Assembly: GCA_030834895.1 (NCBI GenBank)
Contig: JAUQXA010000014.1
Coordinates: 19,788-83,787, forward strand
Source of the DNA: Anaerolineales bacterium
GTDB lineage: Bacteria; Chloroflexota; Anaerolineae; Anaerolineales; Villigracilaceae
Reading direction: 5' to 3'
DNA: 64,000 nt
The notes below the pieces were generated by a model that was given only the letters and a program-made list of their open reading frames with translations, ran no database searches and was not told where the DNA came from. Positions 24,115 through 31,721 of the stretch are shown in pieces. Position 1 is the first letter of the stretch; each line of letters starts with the position of its first letter. Both the position numbers and the translations under genes were made by a program.

Positions 24115-24564
24115 ATGTCGCGCCCGCGCAAACGCCGTCGGGTTTGGCGCGAACCGCTGCCCGTCATCTTCAAACCGGTTGGACTTCCGCTGGAAGGTTT
24201 GGAAACGATCACATTGCTGTATGAAGAACTGGAGGCAATGCGCCTGATCGACCTCGACGGGCATTACCAGGAGGATGCCGCCGAGCAAATGGGCGTCTCC
24301 CGCTCGACCATTCAGCGCATCGTGACTGAGGCGCGTCGCAAAGTGACTCAGGCACTCGTCATTGGGACAGCCCTGCACATCGAAGGCGGGACCTTCCGCG
24401 TGCCAGCTGTCCATTGGCAGTGCAATGATTGCGCCCATCTGTGGGAGGTCCAACATGGCAGCGGCGAGGGGACACCAGCCCAATGTCCCTTGTGTGGGAG
24501 TTCCTCCATCCGCTTGCGGCGCAGGCGGGGACACCGGAAGCCCGAAAAAACAACCACCGATTAA
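24115..24564 (+). CDS. DUF134 family DNA-binding protein with C-terminal zinc ribbon
   Basis: 149 residues from the ATG at 24115 (MSRPRKRRRVWREPLPVIF). The DUF134 signature is clear: FKPVGLPLEGLETITLLYEE, MRLIDLDGHYQEDAAEQMG and the helix-turn-helix SRSTIQRIVTEARRKVTQAL. The C-terminus adds a zinc ribbon (CNDC ... CPLC). DUF134 proteins are predicted sigma-4-like HTH regulators, commonly next to nitrogenase-cofactor-like proteins. Here the gene lies in a Mo/W island, and the inverted repeat at 23806-23835 may be its own operator. The start is chosen one base after the upstream stop; an earlier in-frame ATG would overlap that gene. Confidence 0.87.
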   Translation: MSRPRKRRRVWREPLPVIFKPVGLPLEGLETITLLYEELEAMRLIDLDGHYQEDAAEQMGVSRSTIQRIVTEARRKVTQALVIGTALHIEGGTFRVPAVHWQCNDCAHLWEVQHGSGEGTPAQCPLCGSSSIRLRRRRGHRKPEKTTTD

Positions 24565-24567
24565 ACA

Positions 24568-24624
24568 AACAGGTCGCCTCTTTTAGAGGCGACCTGTTCT
24601 TCGTCCTGAGCGTAGTCGAAGGAC
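24568..24624. terminator. Hairpin and repeat fragment between convergent genes
   Basis: AACAGGTCGCCTC (24568-24580), a 5-base loop, then GAGGCGACCTGTT (24586-24598): a perfect 13-bp stem, a likely factor-aided terminator since only CTTC follows. Directly after it TTCGTCCTGAGCGTAGTCGA (24600-24619) is a copy of the repeat found in frame at 52652-52676. Confidence 0.65.
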
Positions 24625-24665
24625 TTTGCTTTAATCGTGCTTCGACTTCACTCTGCAAGAAAGTA

Positions 24666-25493
24666 TCACTTGACGTAAATTCTCGTCCCAACGTTCCTGC
24701 CGTTCAGAACCTGTGTAATGCTCCCCGGCACCAGTCCGTTGACGATGAAAACTTCGCGCACGCTGCGCGCTGTTTGCAGGCTCTCCAACATGCTGCGTTC
24801 AACTGCCAGGTCGTTCAAATCCATGGCAAGTAATTCGCTGAGGTCGATCTCTTCGATGAACCTCGCCGACGGGTCCTTCTTCGGGTCGGCAGTGTAAAGT
24901 CCCTTCTCGTCTTTGATGAGGACACAGCGTTCCGCACCCATCACCTCGGCAAGCAAAAACGCGCCCACGTCGGTTCGGTGCGGCGGGATGCGCCCCACAA
25001 GCGGGGGACTTTCGAACAACCCGTAGGGCGGCATGGCGTGGGTCACCGGCAGAATTCCGGGCATGAAATAATTCGGCAGCTTGGACAAGTCATCGTGACC
25101 GATTTTGATTCCACCCTTTTGGCTGAGAAGGATGGCGATCATCAGGGCGTTCTGCTCGCTGATGCTCGACCCAAGCTTGGCAAGCACCCCGGTCGGCATC
25201 CCCAAATCGGTGGCGATGGCGTAGGCGTGACGGGCGCGGGTCCCTCCGCCGGTGGCGATCAGAATCTTGTGCGACTTCCGCGCCTCGACCAGTTCATCCA
25301 GAATGGGCAGGAGCGCTGTACGTCCGCGGTCGATGATGCTCTGTCCGCCAACTTTCACAACAACAAGGTCAGGCATCAGACGGTGAATGGGGCTGGTATC
25401 GGTGCTGGCAAGGAGGGCTTTGTCCATGAGTGATTCGCCCATCAATGGTGATTCGATTTGCAAACGTCCACTGGCATCGCGTTGAATTGACAT
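24666..25493 (-). CDS. Molybdenum storage protein (MoSto) subunit-like, amino-acid-kinase fold
   Basis: 275 residues from the ATG at 25493 (MSIQRDASGRLQIESP), with GGAGA upstream. The fold is the UMP-kinase/amino-acid-kinase type: VVVKVGGQSIIDRG, ILIATGGGTRARHAYAIATD, RIPPHRTDVGAFLLAEVMGA and EKGLYTADPKKDPSARF. The last two blocks and the ending VFIVNGLVPGSITQVLNG match MosA/MosB of nitrogen fixers closely and are unlike ordinary UMP kinase. MoSto stores polyoxo-molybdate or -tungstate clusters with ATP. Only one subunit gene is here, where diazotrophs have two, so it may be homo-oligomeric. It is convergent to the DUF134 operon and divergent from tupA. Confidence 0.85.
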   Translation of the reverse strand: MSIQRDASGRLQIESPLMGESLMDKALLASTDTSPIHRLMPDLVVVKVGGQSIIDRGRTALLPILDELVEARKSHKILIATGGGTRARHAYAIATDLGMPTGVLAKLGSSISEQNALMIAILLSQKGGIKIGHDDLSKLPNYFMPGILPVTHAMPPYGLFESPPLVGRIPPHRTDVGAFLLAEVMGAERCVLIKDEKGLYTADPKKDPSARFIEEIDLSELLAMDLNDLAVERSMLESLQTARSVREVFIVNGLVPGSITQVLNGRNVGTRIYVK

Positions 25494-25591
25494 GATTTTT
25501 CTCCAAGGGTGGCGTGAAATAAAACTGCGCCGGCAGTATAGCATAATTTGGGTCGTAATTACCGTACTTTTCAAACAAAGGATAAATGAAT

Positions 25592-25597
25592 TATAAT
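25592..25597 (+). promoter_or_regulatory. TATAAT box of the tup-ECF operon
   Basis: Consensus TATAAT with a poor -35 (TTTCAA at 25569-25574, 17-base spacing). The operator-like motif begins 13 bases after the end of this box. Confidence 0.6.
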
Positions 25598-25610
25598 CCG
25601 CATGCCTTCT

Positions 25611-25628
25611 AATAAGTTTTTCCTTAAT
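25611..25628. promoter_or_regulatory. Operator-like motif, site 3 (upstream of the tupA fusion)
   Basis: AATAAGTTTTTCCTTAAT, followed by TGAAAAG. It aligns without gaps with sites 1 and 2 (shared core TAAGTTTTT and a TTA half). Its position just downstream of TATAAT suits repression of the tup-ECF operon. Confidence 0.65.
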
Positions 25629-25718
25629 TGAAAAGGGAAATCAAAAATGCGGCAAAACATTTCTCGCGCACGGAAGTACAGTCGGAAGGCAATACTATTT
25701 CATGAAGGAGAAGAAAGA

Positions 25719-27026
25719 ATGTCCCGTACCATCAAGTTTGTTTTACTCATGGGGTTGGTTCTCTCGCTGGCGCTGTCCGCCTGCGGAACCCCCGCCCCCA
25801 CAGCGGCTCCAGCCACTGAAGCTCCAGTAGTCAAAGCCCCCGCAACGACTGAAGCGCCTGTTGCAACCGAAGCGCCTGTCAAAGAAATCGCACTGAAAGT
25901 CACCGGTGCCGTTGCCAGCGAACAAGGTTGGGCTGAAGACGAAGTCAAAGCCATGACCACCCTTGACGTTGAAGCCACCAACAGCAAGGGCGAAAAAGCC
26001 ACCTACACTGGCGTTTTGATCTCCGATCTTCTCGCTTTGGCTCAACCCAACGCCGATGCCAACACCGTGGTCTTCGTAGCGGATGATGGTTTCACTGCCG
26101 AGGCGAGTCTTGAAGAAGTGACTGCCTGCACAGACTGCATTGTATCCTTCCGTGACAAGGGTGGATTTAGCACCGTTCTTCCAAATTTCCCCAAAAACTT
26201 ACAGGTCAAGGGCGTGATCGAAATTCAGGTGGCAGTTGGTGTAGCCGCTGCTCCCGCCAACCCGAATCTGATTCTCGCCACTACCACTTCCACACAGGAT
26301 TCCGGTTTGCTCGATGTCCTCGTCCCCATGTTCCAGGAACAAACCGGCTACACTGTACAGACGGTTGCAGTCGGCTCGGGTGAAGCCATGAAGATGGGCG
26401 AAGAAGGCAACGCCGATGTGCTGCTCGTCCACGCCCCCGCCTCCGAAGTAAAATTCATGGATGATGGATTTGGCAAGGATCGCTTCCTTGTCATGCACAA
26501 TGACTTTATCCTCGTTGGCCCTGCGGATGACCCCGCCAAGGTCAAGGGACTTGCGATCAAGGACGCTTTCAAGGCGATCTTTGGCGCGGGCGCGCCATTC
26601 ATTACGCGTGGAGATGATTCCGGCACGCACAAGAAGGAACTCGCCCTGTGGAAATCCGCGGAACTCGATCCCGCCGGCAAGGAATGGTACATCGAGACCG
26701 GTCAGGGCATGGGCGCTTCGATGACCGTCGCTTCGGAAAAGGCTGCCTACATCCTCACCGACCGCGCCACCTACCTGGCGAACAAGGATAACTATCAACT
26801 GGAAATCCTCGTCGAGGGCGATAACAGCCTGCTGAACGTATATCACGTCATCACCGTCAACCCCGAAAAGTGGACTGCGGTCAATTATGACGGCGCGATT
26901 GCCTTCTCCAAATTCATGACCGACCCCGAAACCCAAAAGGTCATCGGCGAATTTGGCATGGAGAAATTCGGTCAGCCGCTCTTCTATCCCGATGCCGATA
27001 AGACGGATGCAGATTTAGGTCTATAG
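25719..27026 (+). CDS. tupA: Fusion lipoprotein: SUOX-like domain plus tungstate-binding TupA domain
   Basis: 435 residues from the ATG at 25719 (MSRTIKFVLLMGLV), with AGGAG close upstream. A lipoprotein signal ends ALSAC (Cys near 22), then a repeated ATEAPV linker. Residues about 63-180 form a single SUOX-like domain with the ACTDC motif also seen at the end of the 20195 protein. Residues about 190-435 are TupA: LILATTTSTQDSGLLDVL, the AVGSGEAMKMGEEGNADVLL block and TRGDDSGTHKKE, with the TTTS and RGDDSGTH loops that bind tungstate. Fusion of these two domains is unusual. First gene of the tup-ECF operon. Confidence 0.88.
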   Translation: MSRTIKFVLLMGLVLSLALSACGTPAPTAAPATEAPVVKAPATTEAPVATEAPVKEIALKVTGAVASEQGWAEDEVKAMTTLDVEATNSKGEKATYTGVLISDLLALAQPNADANTVVFVADDGFTAEASLEEVTACTDCIVSFRDKGGFSTVLPNFPKNLQVKGVIEIQVAVGVAAAPANPNLILATTTSTQDSGLLDVLVPMFQEQTGYTVQTVAVGSGEAMKMGEEGNADVLLVHAPASEVKFMDDGFGKDRFLVMHNDFILVGPADDPAKVKGLAIKDAFKAIFGAGAPFITRGDDSGTHKKELALWKSAELDPAGKEWYIETGQGMGASMTVASEKAAYILTDRATYLANKDNYQLEILVEGDNSLLNVYHVITVNPEKWTAVNYDGAIAFSKFMTDPETQKVIGEFGMEKFGQPLFYPDADKTDADLGL

Positions 27027-27046
27027 TAAAATCTGAGCGGAAATTG

Positions 27047-27091
27047 GAGATTGGTAATTGGTGATTGAAAAGATTATCAATTACCAATCTC
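27047..27091. repeat. 14-bp inverted repeat between tupA and tupB
   Basis: GAGATTGGTAATTG (27047-27060) and its exact reverse complement (27078-27091), loop 17 bases. It may fold in the message and reduce expression downstream of tupA, which would give more binding protein than permease. It also looks like an interspersed repeat. Confidence 0.7.
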
Positions 27092-27104
27092 ATTCTTTAT
27101 CTGC

Positions 27105-27749
27105 ATGACAGACATCCTTGAAATCACTCTCCTCTCCCTGCAAGTCTCGACGATTGCCACCCTCATCAGCCTGCTGATCGGTCTGCCGTTTGGGACATGG
27201 CTCGCACTCGGCGACTTTCGCGGGCGTTCGTTCATCCTGAGCGTGGTCAACACGGGGATGGCGCTTCCGCCTGTGGTGGTCGGCTTGGTGGTGGCGATGA
27301 CTCTCTGGCGCAGCGGTCCGCTTGGCGACTTGAAGTTGATCTACACCCCCTGGGCGATCATCATCGCGCAGACGGTCATCTCCGCTCCGGTGGTAACAGG
27401 TCTCACGGCGGCGGCATTGGCGGCACTCGACCCGCGTTTGCAGCAACAACTTCTTGGGCTGGGCGCATCCCGTCCGCAGATGATCTGGATGCTGTGGCGT
27501 GAAGCCCGCCTGCCGCTCCTCGCTGCGCTGATGGCTGGATTCGGCTCCGTCATCTCGGAGGTCGGCGCTTCGATGATGGTCGGCGGCAACATTCGCGGAC
27601 AAACCCGCGTGCTGACCACCGCCATTGTGCTGGAAACCTCGAAAGGCGAGTTCGAGCGCGCGCTGGCGCTTTCCGCGTTGCTACTGGTCATCACCTACCT
27701 TATCAACCTCGCACTGACCTGGATTCAGCAAAAGGGGCACAAACGATGA
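27105..27749 (+). CDS. tupB: Tungstate ABC transporter permease TupB
   Basis: 214 residues, five or six membrane helices. The sequence is typical of TupB/YvrO-like permeases: TLLSLQVSTIATLISLLIGL at the start, PPVVVGLVVAMTLWRSGPLG in the middle and the coupling loop LGASRPQMIWMLWREARLPL (about 125-145). It would form a homodimer that passes tungstate from TupA to the cytoplasm. The last four bases overlap the start of tupC (ATGA). Confidence 0.93.
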   Translation: MTDILEITLLSLQVSTIATLISLLIGLPFGTWLALGDFRGRSFILSVVNTGMALPPVVVGLVVAMTLWRSGPLGDLKLIYTPWAIIIAQTVISAPVVTGLTAAALAALDPRLQQQLLGLGASRPQMIWMLWREARLPLLAALMAGFGSVISEVGASMMVGGNIRGQTRVLTTAIVLETSKGEFERALALSALLLVITYLINLALTWIQQKGHKR

Positions 27750-28465
27750 ACAAGTTGATTACCATCCGCGACCTGTTGATCAGACGCAACCATCGCAACG
27801 CCCTACGTGTGGACTCGCTGGACATCCCACGCGGCGAAACACTGGCGGTGGTCGGTCCCAACGGGGCGGGGAAGAGCACGCTTTTATTGTCGCTGGCGCA
27901 TTTACTCAAGCCCGCAAAGGGCGAGGTTAAATATGACGGGAAACATCTGCGCGAGTGGAATGAACTCGAATACCGCAGAAAGATCGCCTTCGTTTTTCAA
28001 GACCCGCTGTTGATGGACATGACGGTCGAAGAAAATGTCGCTCTCGGATTGAAATTCCGGGGAGTGGACAAAGCAGAATCACATCCCCGCGCCGAAAAAT
28101 GGATGACAGCCATGGGCGTGGATTCGCTTGCCAAACGGAGGGCTGGTCAACTTTCAGGAGGCGAAGCCCAACGGGTGAGTCTGGCTCGGGCCTTCGTCCT
28201 CGATCCCGAACTGCTTCTGATGGACGAACCCTTCTCGGCTGTCGATCCGCAGACACGCGTACAGTTGATGAAGGACTTGTCGGAACTGCTGGCACACGAA
28301 CACCGCACGACGATCTTCGTCACCCACAACCTGAGGGAAGCCGCGCAAATGGGCGACCGCGTGGCAGTGGTCATCGGCGGGGAATTGAAGCAGGTTGGCA
28401 CGCCGAGCCAAATCAAAGAATATCCCGTCGATGACTTGGTGAAGTCCTTTTTACAGGATTTCTAA
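27746..28465 (+). CDS. tupC: Tungstate ABC transporter ATPase TupC
   Basis: 239 residues. Walker A GPNGAGKST (about 36-44), Q-loop FVFQDPLLMD, signature LSGGEAQRVSLARAF, Walker B LLLMDEPFSAVD and the H-loop FVTHN are all intact. It powers TupB. Because WtpB upstream has no ATPase gene nearby, TupC may also serve that permease. It is preceded by a 4-base overlap with tupB and followed 6 bases later by the ECF ATPase gene. Confidence 0.93.
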   Translation: MNKLITIRDLLIRRNHRNALRVDSLDIPRGETLAVVGPNGAGKSTLLLSLAHLLKPAKGEVKYDGKHLREWNELEYRRKIAFVFQDPLLMDMTVEENVALGLKFRGVDKAESHPRAEKWMTAMGVDSLAKRRAGQLSGGEAQRVSLARAFVLDPELLLMDEPFSAVDPQTRVQLMKDLSELLAHEHRTTIFVTHNLREAAQMGDRVAVVIGGELKQVGTPSQIKEYPVDDLVKSFLQDF

Positions 28466-28471
28466 AGCAAC

Positions 28472-29893
28472 ATGTTACGCGCCCGGCAAGTTTCTTTTCG
28501 ATACCCACAGGAAGATCAAGGCTTGCCGCCGGTTTCGCTCGAAGTCGCGCCCGGTGAGATAACGCTTGTCACAGGTCCCTCGGGCTGCGGCAAGAGTACG
28601 CTGGCGCGCTGCCTGATGGGGCTGATCCCGCATCTTTATCACGGCGAGCTTTCGGGCGAAGTCTGGGTCAATGGGTATCGGACTTCCGAAGCTCCCATGT
28701 GGCAATTGGCGGAAAAGGCGGGTATGGTCTTTCAAAATCCCGCTGCCCAAATGCTGGCTCCGACTGTAGAAGATGAGATTATTTTTGGGTTGGAAAATCT
28801 CGGCTTGGAGCGCGACGAGATCAAGTCACGTCTTGAAAACACCATGCGCGAATTCAACCTGACCCACATGCGGGATCGCAATCCGCAGACCCTCTCCGGC
28901 GGCGAACAGCAACGCCTCGCCCTGGCTGCCATCATCGCCCGTCAACCCAAAGCCCTGATTTTGGACGAGCCGCTCTCGATGCTCGACACCACCGCCGCAA
29001 TGGATTTAATCGCCTGTCTCGAACGGTTGGTCGCAGGCGGGAAGTCGCTGGTGATGTTCGAACATCGAAAGGAATATCTCGACGGCGTGTCCAGATTACG
29101 GCATCTGGAGTTGGTGGGGAAATCCAAAGCCGATGATTTTGGACGAGGCGGAATGTCCCTGCCATCGCGGACGGATTTCACAGTCGAGATGGATGGGCTG
29201 AATGTGCAGTTGGGTGGTCGGACGATCTTCAAAGATTTCAATCTGTCGCTGACAAGCGGACAAATTGTCGCCGTGGTGGGGCGCAACGGCGTTGGCAAAA
29301 CCACCTTGCTGCGCTCCATGTGCGGCTTACAAAAGCACGGCGGCAGTGTGAAGGCAATCTCCCACGAAGGAAATCAGCAACCAGATTTCGGGATGGTCTT
29401 TCAAAATCCCGACCTGCAATTGTTCAACGCCAGCGTGCGGGACGAACTTCTCTATCGCCTGCCCAATCCGGACATGGCATATTATCGCTGGTTGATTTCG
29501 GCGCTGGGGCTGGAGGCTTACGAAAACACGCCGCCCTTGCTCCTCAGCGAAGGCGAGAAAAAACGCGTGGCGCTGGGGTTGGTGTTGATGCGCCGTCCCG
29601 CACATGGCTTGTTATTGGATGAGCCTTCCCTCGGGCAGGATAATGTCCACAAGACCATCTTGATTCGTTTGTTGCGGACTCTGGCGGACGCGGGTTATCT
29701 GGTTGTCATGACCACCCACGACCTGACTCTGGCTTCACATGCTGACCGTCTGGTCTTGCTGGGGCAAGGGGGTGAGGTCACTGCGGATGGTGCAACTGAG
29801 GCGGTCTTGCAGGATCATTCCGCCTGGCAGCGAACCAACATCGCTTTGCCCGCCTGGTTCCAGTACAGCCATGAATTGGGGAGCGCCAAATGA
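28472..29893 (+). CDS. ECF transporter energising ATPase, two fused ABC domains (EcfA-EcfA')
   Basis: 473 residues. Domain 1 (about 1-235) has GPSGCGKST, LSGGEQQRLAL and LILDEPLSMLD; domain 2 (about 238-473) has GRNGVGKTT, LLLSEGEKKRVALG and LLLDEPSLGQD. Fused A1-A2 ATPases are one known form of group II ECF transporter motors, whose ATPases drive EcfT and exchangeable S components for vitamins or metals. The second signature (SEGEKK) deviates slightly from LSGGQ, as is common in EcfA'. Downstream ecfT overlaps by four bases. Confidence 0.9.
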   Translation: MLRARQVSFRYPQEDQGLPPVSLEVAPGEITLVTGPSGCGKSTLARCLMGLIPHLYHGELSGEVWVNGYRTSEAPMWQLAEKAGMVFQNPAAQMLAPTVEDEIIFGLENLGLERDEIKSRLENTMREFNLTHMRDRNPQTLSGGEQQRLALAAIIARQPKALILDEPLSMLDTTAAMDLIACLERLVAGGKSLVMFEHRKEYLDGVSRLRHLELVGKSKADDFGRGGMSLPSRTDFTVEMDGLNVQLGGRTIFKDFNLSLTSGQIVAVVGRNGVGKTTLLRSMCGLQKHGGSVKAISHEGNQQPDFGMVFQNPDLQLFNASVRDELLYRLPNPDMAYYRWLISALGLEAYENTPPLLLSEGEKKRVALGLVLMRRPAHGLLLDEPSLGQDNVHKTILIRLLRTLADAGYLVVMTTHDLTLASHADRLVLLGQGGEVTADGATEAVLQDHSAWQRTNIALPAWFQYSHELGSAK

Positions 29894-30615
29894 GGGTCAG
29901 TCAGGCGGGGCGCGCACGTCAACTGGCATTGGTGGAAGAATCTCCACTCTGCAAAGCCGACCCGCGCACCAAATTGTTCATCAGCGTGGCGATCTCGCTC
30001 GTGGTAATGATGCCCATCGAGCGTCTATTGATCTTTCTCGGACTCTATGCGCTGTTCCTGCTTTGGGCGCATTTGCTGATTCCAACCGCTCAGCATGTCT
30101 GGCGTCTCAAGTGGATTTTGCTGTTCCTATTCGCCTTCGACTGGTGGTTGATCAACCTCGATCACGCCGTTGTCATTTGCATCCGTTTGATTTTGCTCAC
30201 CGGGGTCTTCGCCTTGTTTTTCTCGACCACCACCACCCGTCAACTGGGGCTGGCGTTGGAAAAACTGCGGGTTCCGTACCGTTACGCATTTAGTCTGAGC
30301 CTTGCCTTCCAAAGTCTTGGACTGCTGGACGACGAGTGGCGCGCCATCCGCGAAGCGCAATCTTCGAGGGGCACTGTGCTGGACACTTCGTCCTTTCGGC
30401 GGTTTGTATCCCAGGTAAGCGATCTGATCTCCCTGACGGTGCCGGCAATCGTGTTGACCACAAAGCGCGCCTGGGCAATCACCGAGGCATCCTATGCCCG
30501 CGGGTTTGATTCGCCCCATCGTCGCTCGTACCACACGCTGGCTTTTTCCCGCCTGGATTTTGTCCTGATGGCTGGGACGACGGCAATAATCATTCTGTTA
30601 TATTGGAGATGGTAA
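29890..30615 (+). CDS. ecfT: ECF transporter transmembrane coupling protein EcfT
   Basis: 241 residues. About five or six membrane helices are interrupted by a cytoplasmic coupling region with the two Ala/Ser-Arg-Gly motifs of EcfT: EAQSSRG (about 153-159) and ASYARG (about 198-203). These motifs dock in grooves of the two ATPase halves. The start overlaps the end of the ATPase gene (ATGA), and the stop shares a base with the next start (TAATG). Confidence 0.88.
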   Translation: MRVSQAGRARQLALVEESPLCKADPRTKLFISVAISLVVMMPIERLLIFLGLYALFLLWAHLLIPTAQHVWRLKWILLFLFAFDWWLINLDHAVVICIRLILLTGVFALFFSTTTTRQLGLALEKLRVPYRYAFSLSLAFQSLGLLDDEWRAIREAQSSRGTVLDTSSFRRFVSQVSDLISLTVPAIVLTTKRAWAITEASYARGFDSPHRRSYHTLAFSRLDFVLMAGTTAIIILLYWRW

Positions 30616-31112
30616 TGGACCAGAAAAAACGCATCCTCATCGCAGTTGCTATCCTACTGGTAGTCCTCGGCGTGATATTTGGCGTCGATTACTGGCAACG
30701 TCAAAACGTGGCATCCACAGCGCCTGCCGACGTGCCCCCCGGTTCGATACCAATTTTTATTGATGGTAGCTTTGTCGCCAGTTTTGTACCCGAAGATCTA
30801 AGTCAACTAAAAAGTGTGAGCTTTGTTGATGCAGAGGAAGGCAAAACACAGGATGGCTGGCTGCTTCGAGATGTGCTTTTGCTTTATCTGGGTGAAGACA
30901 ATTTGCAGGACAAAACTCAGGTCACAGTATCCAGCTCCAGCCGCGAGAAGGCAAAAACTCTGGCATGGTCCGAGGTCGAGAATCAGGGAAACATGGTGAT
31001 GTTCGACCTTTCAGGACGCGGCACACTCAAATTGGTATCCAAAATCCCTGGATTTGACATTCGAGATTCCTGGATCCAGGATGTCGATAAAATCGAGATA
31101 ACAACCCCATAG
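30615..31112 (+). CDS. Membrane-anchored SUOX-like domain protein in the ECF operon
   Basis: 165 residues from the ATG at 30615 (MDQKKRILIAVAILLVVLGV), which overlaps the ecfT stop. One N-terminal membrane helix (about 6-25) anchors an outside domain with IPIFIDGSFVASFVPEDLSQ, DGWLLRDVLLLYLG, KTLAWSEVENQG and a terminal WIQDVDKIEIT strand. This order of elements matches the SUOX/Oxidored_molyb-like domains at 20195 and 25719 but without cysteines. Its place between ecfT and ecfS suggests a substrate-capture or docking partner of the ECF importer. The family assignment rests on pattern similarity and needs a profile search. Confidence 0.62.
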   Translation: MDQKKRILIAVAILLVVLGVIFGVDYWQRQNVASTAPADVPPGSIPIFIDGSFVASFVPEDLSQLKSVSFVDAEEGKTQDGWLLRDVLLLYLGEDNLQDKTQVTVSSSSREKAKTLAWSEVENQGNMVMFDLSGRGTLKLVSKIPGFDIRDSWIQDVDKIEITTP

Positions 31113-31125
31113 GATTATTATTCAT

Positions 31126-31674
31126 ATGAAGCAACGTTACTTCTCCACTTTTCAATTGATTCTATTGGCATTATTTTCCGCCCTGGTCATTGTCGCCAAG
31201 ATCGCCCTACGCACGCCACTGCAACTGTCGGGACATTCGGGAATTTTCTGGATGGCAATCATTATCGTGGGCGCCAGGGTGGTCCCGAAGGCAGGATCGG
31301 CTTCGATCATCGGGATTACTTCCGGAATACTGGCAGCCTTTCTGGGATTGGGCGATTTCGGCGCGTTGAATACTTTCCTCTCCTACGCCATTGTGGGAGT
31401 GGCTTCCGATGGAATCTTATTGTTCCTTCGAGGCGATACCGAGAATCTGATCGTGGCGATTATCGTCGGGATTTTTGGACACATGGGCAAGTTTCTGGTC
31501 AAGTGGCTGTTTGGGATTGTCACAGGCGCGCCGATAGGATTCGTGGCGTTGGGACTACTCCGCGCCGTTCTTGGCTACATTATCTTTGGCGCCATCGGGG
31601 GAGTGCTGGGTTGGGCGACGCTAAAAGCGCTTAGGCGGGCTGGCTTCTTTGCCTATATGGCAGAGAAACGATGA
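31126..31674 (+). CDS. ECF transporter substrate-specific component (S component), substrate unknown
   Basis: 182 residues, about six membrane helices. The first helix (STFQLILLALFSALVIVAKI) carries the small-residue surface used by S components to bind EcfT; later segments AGSASIIGITSGILAAFLG and GMLGWATLKALR-like ends fit the compact S-component fold. I do not recognise a vitamin-specific subgroup. Because the operon begins with tupABC and holds a SUOX-like protein, a Mo/W, pterin or cofactor-precursor substrate is the working guess; this is inference from context only. Confidence 0.75.
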   Translation: MKQRYFSTFQLILLALFSALVIVAKIALRTPLQLSGHSGIFWMAIIIVGARVVPKAGSASIIGITSGILAAFLGLGDFGALNTFLSYAIVGVASDGILLFLRGDTENLIVAIIVGIFGHMGKFLVKWLFGIVTGAPIGFVALGLLRAVLGYIIFGAIGGVLGWATLKALRRAGFFAYMAEKR

Positions 31675-31721
31675 TTTGCACGTTAAGCGCGACACACTGA
31701 ACTATTCCCTTTAACGGCATA

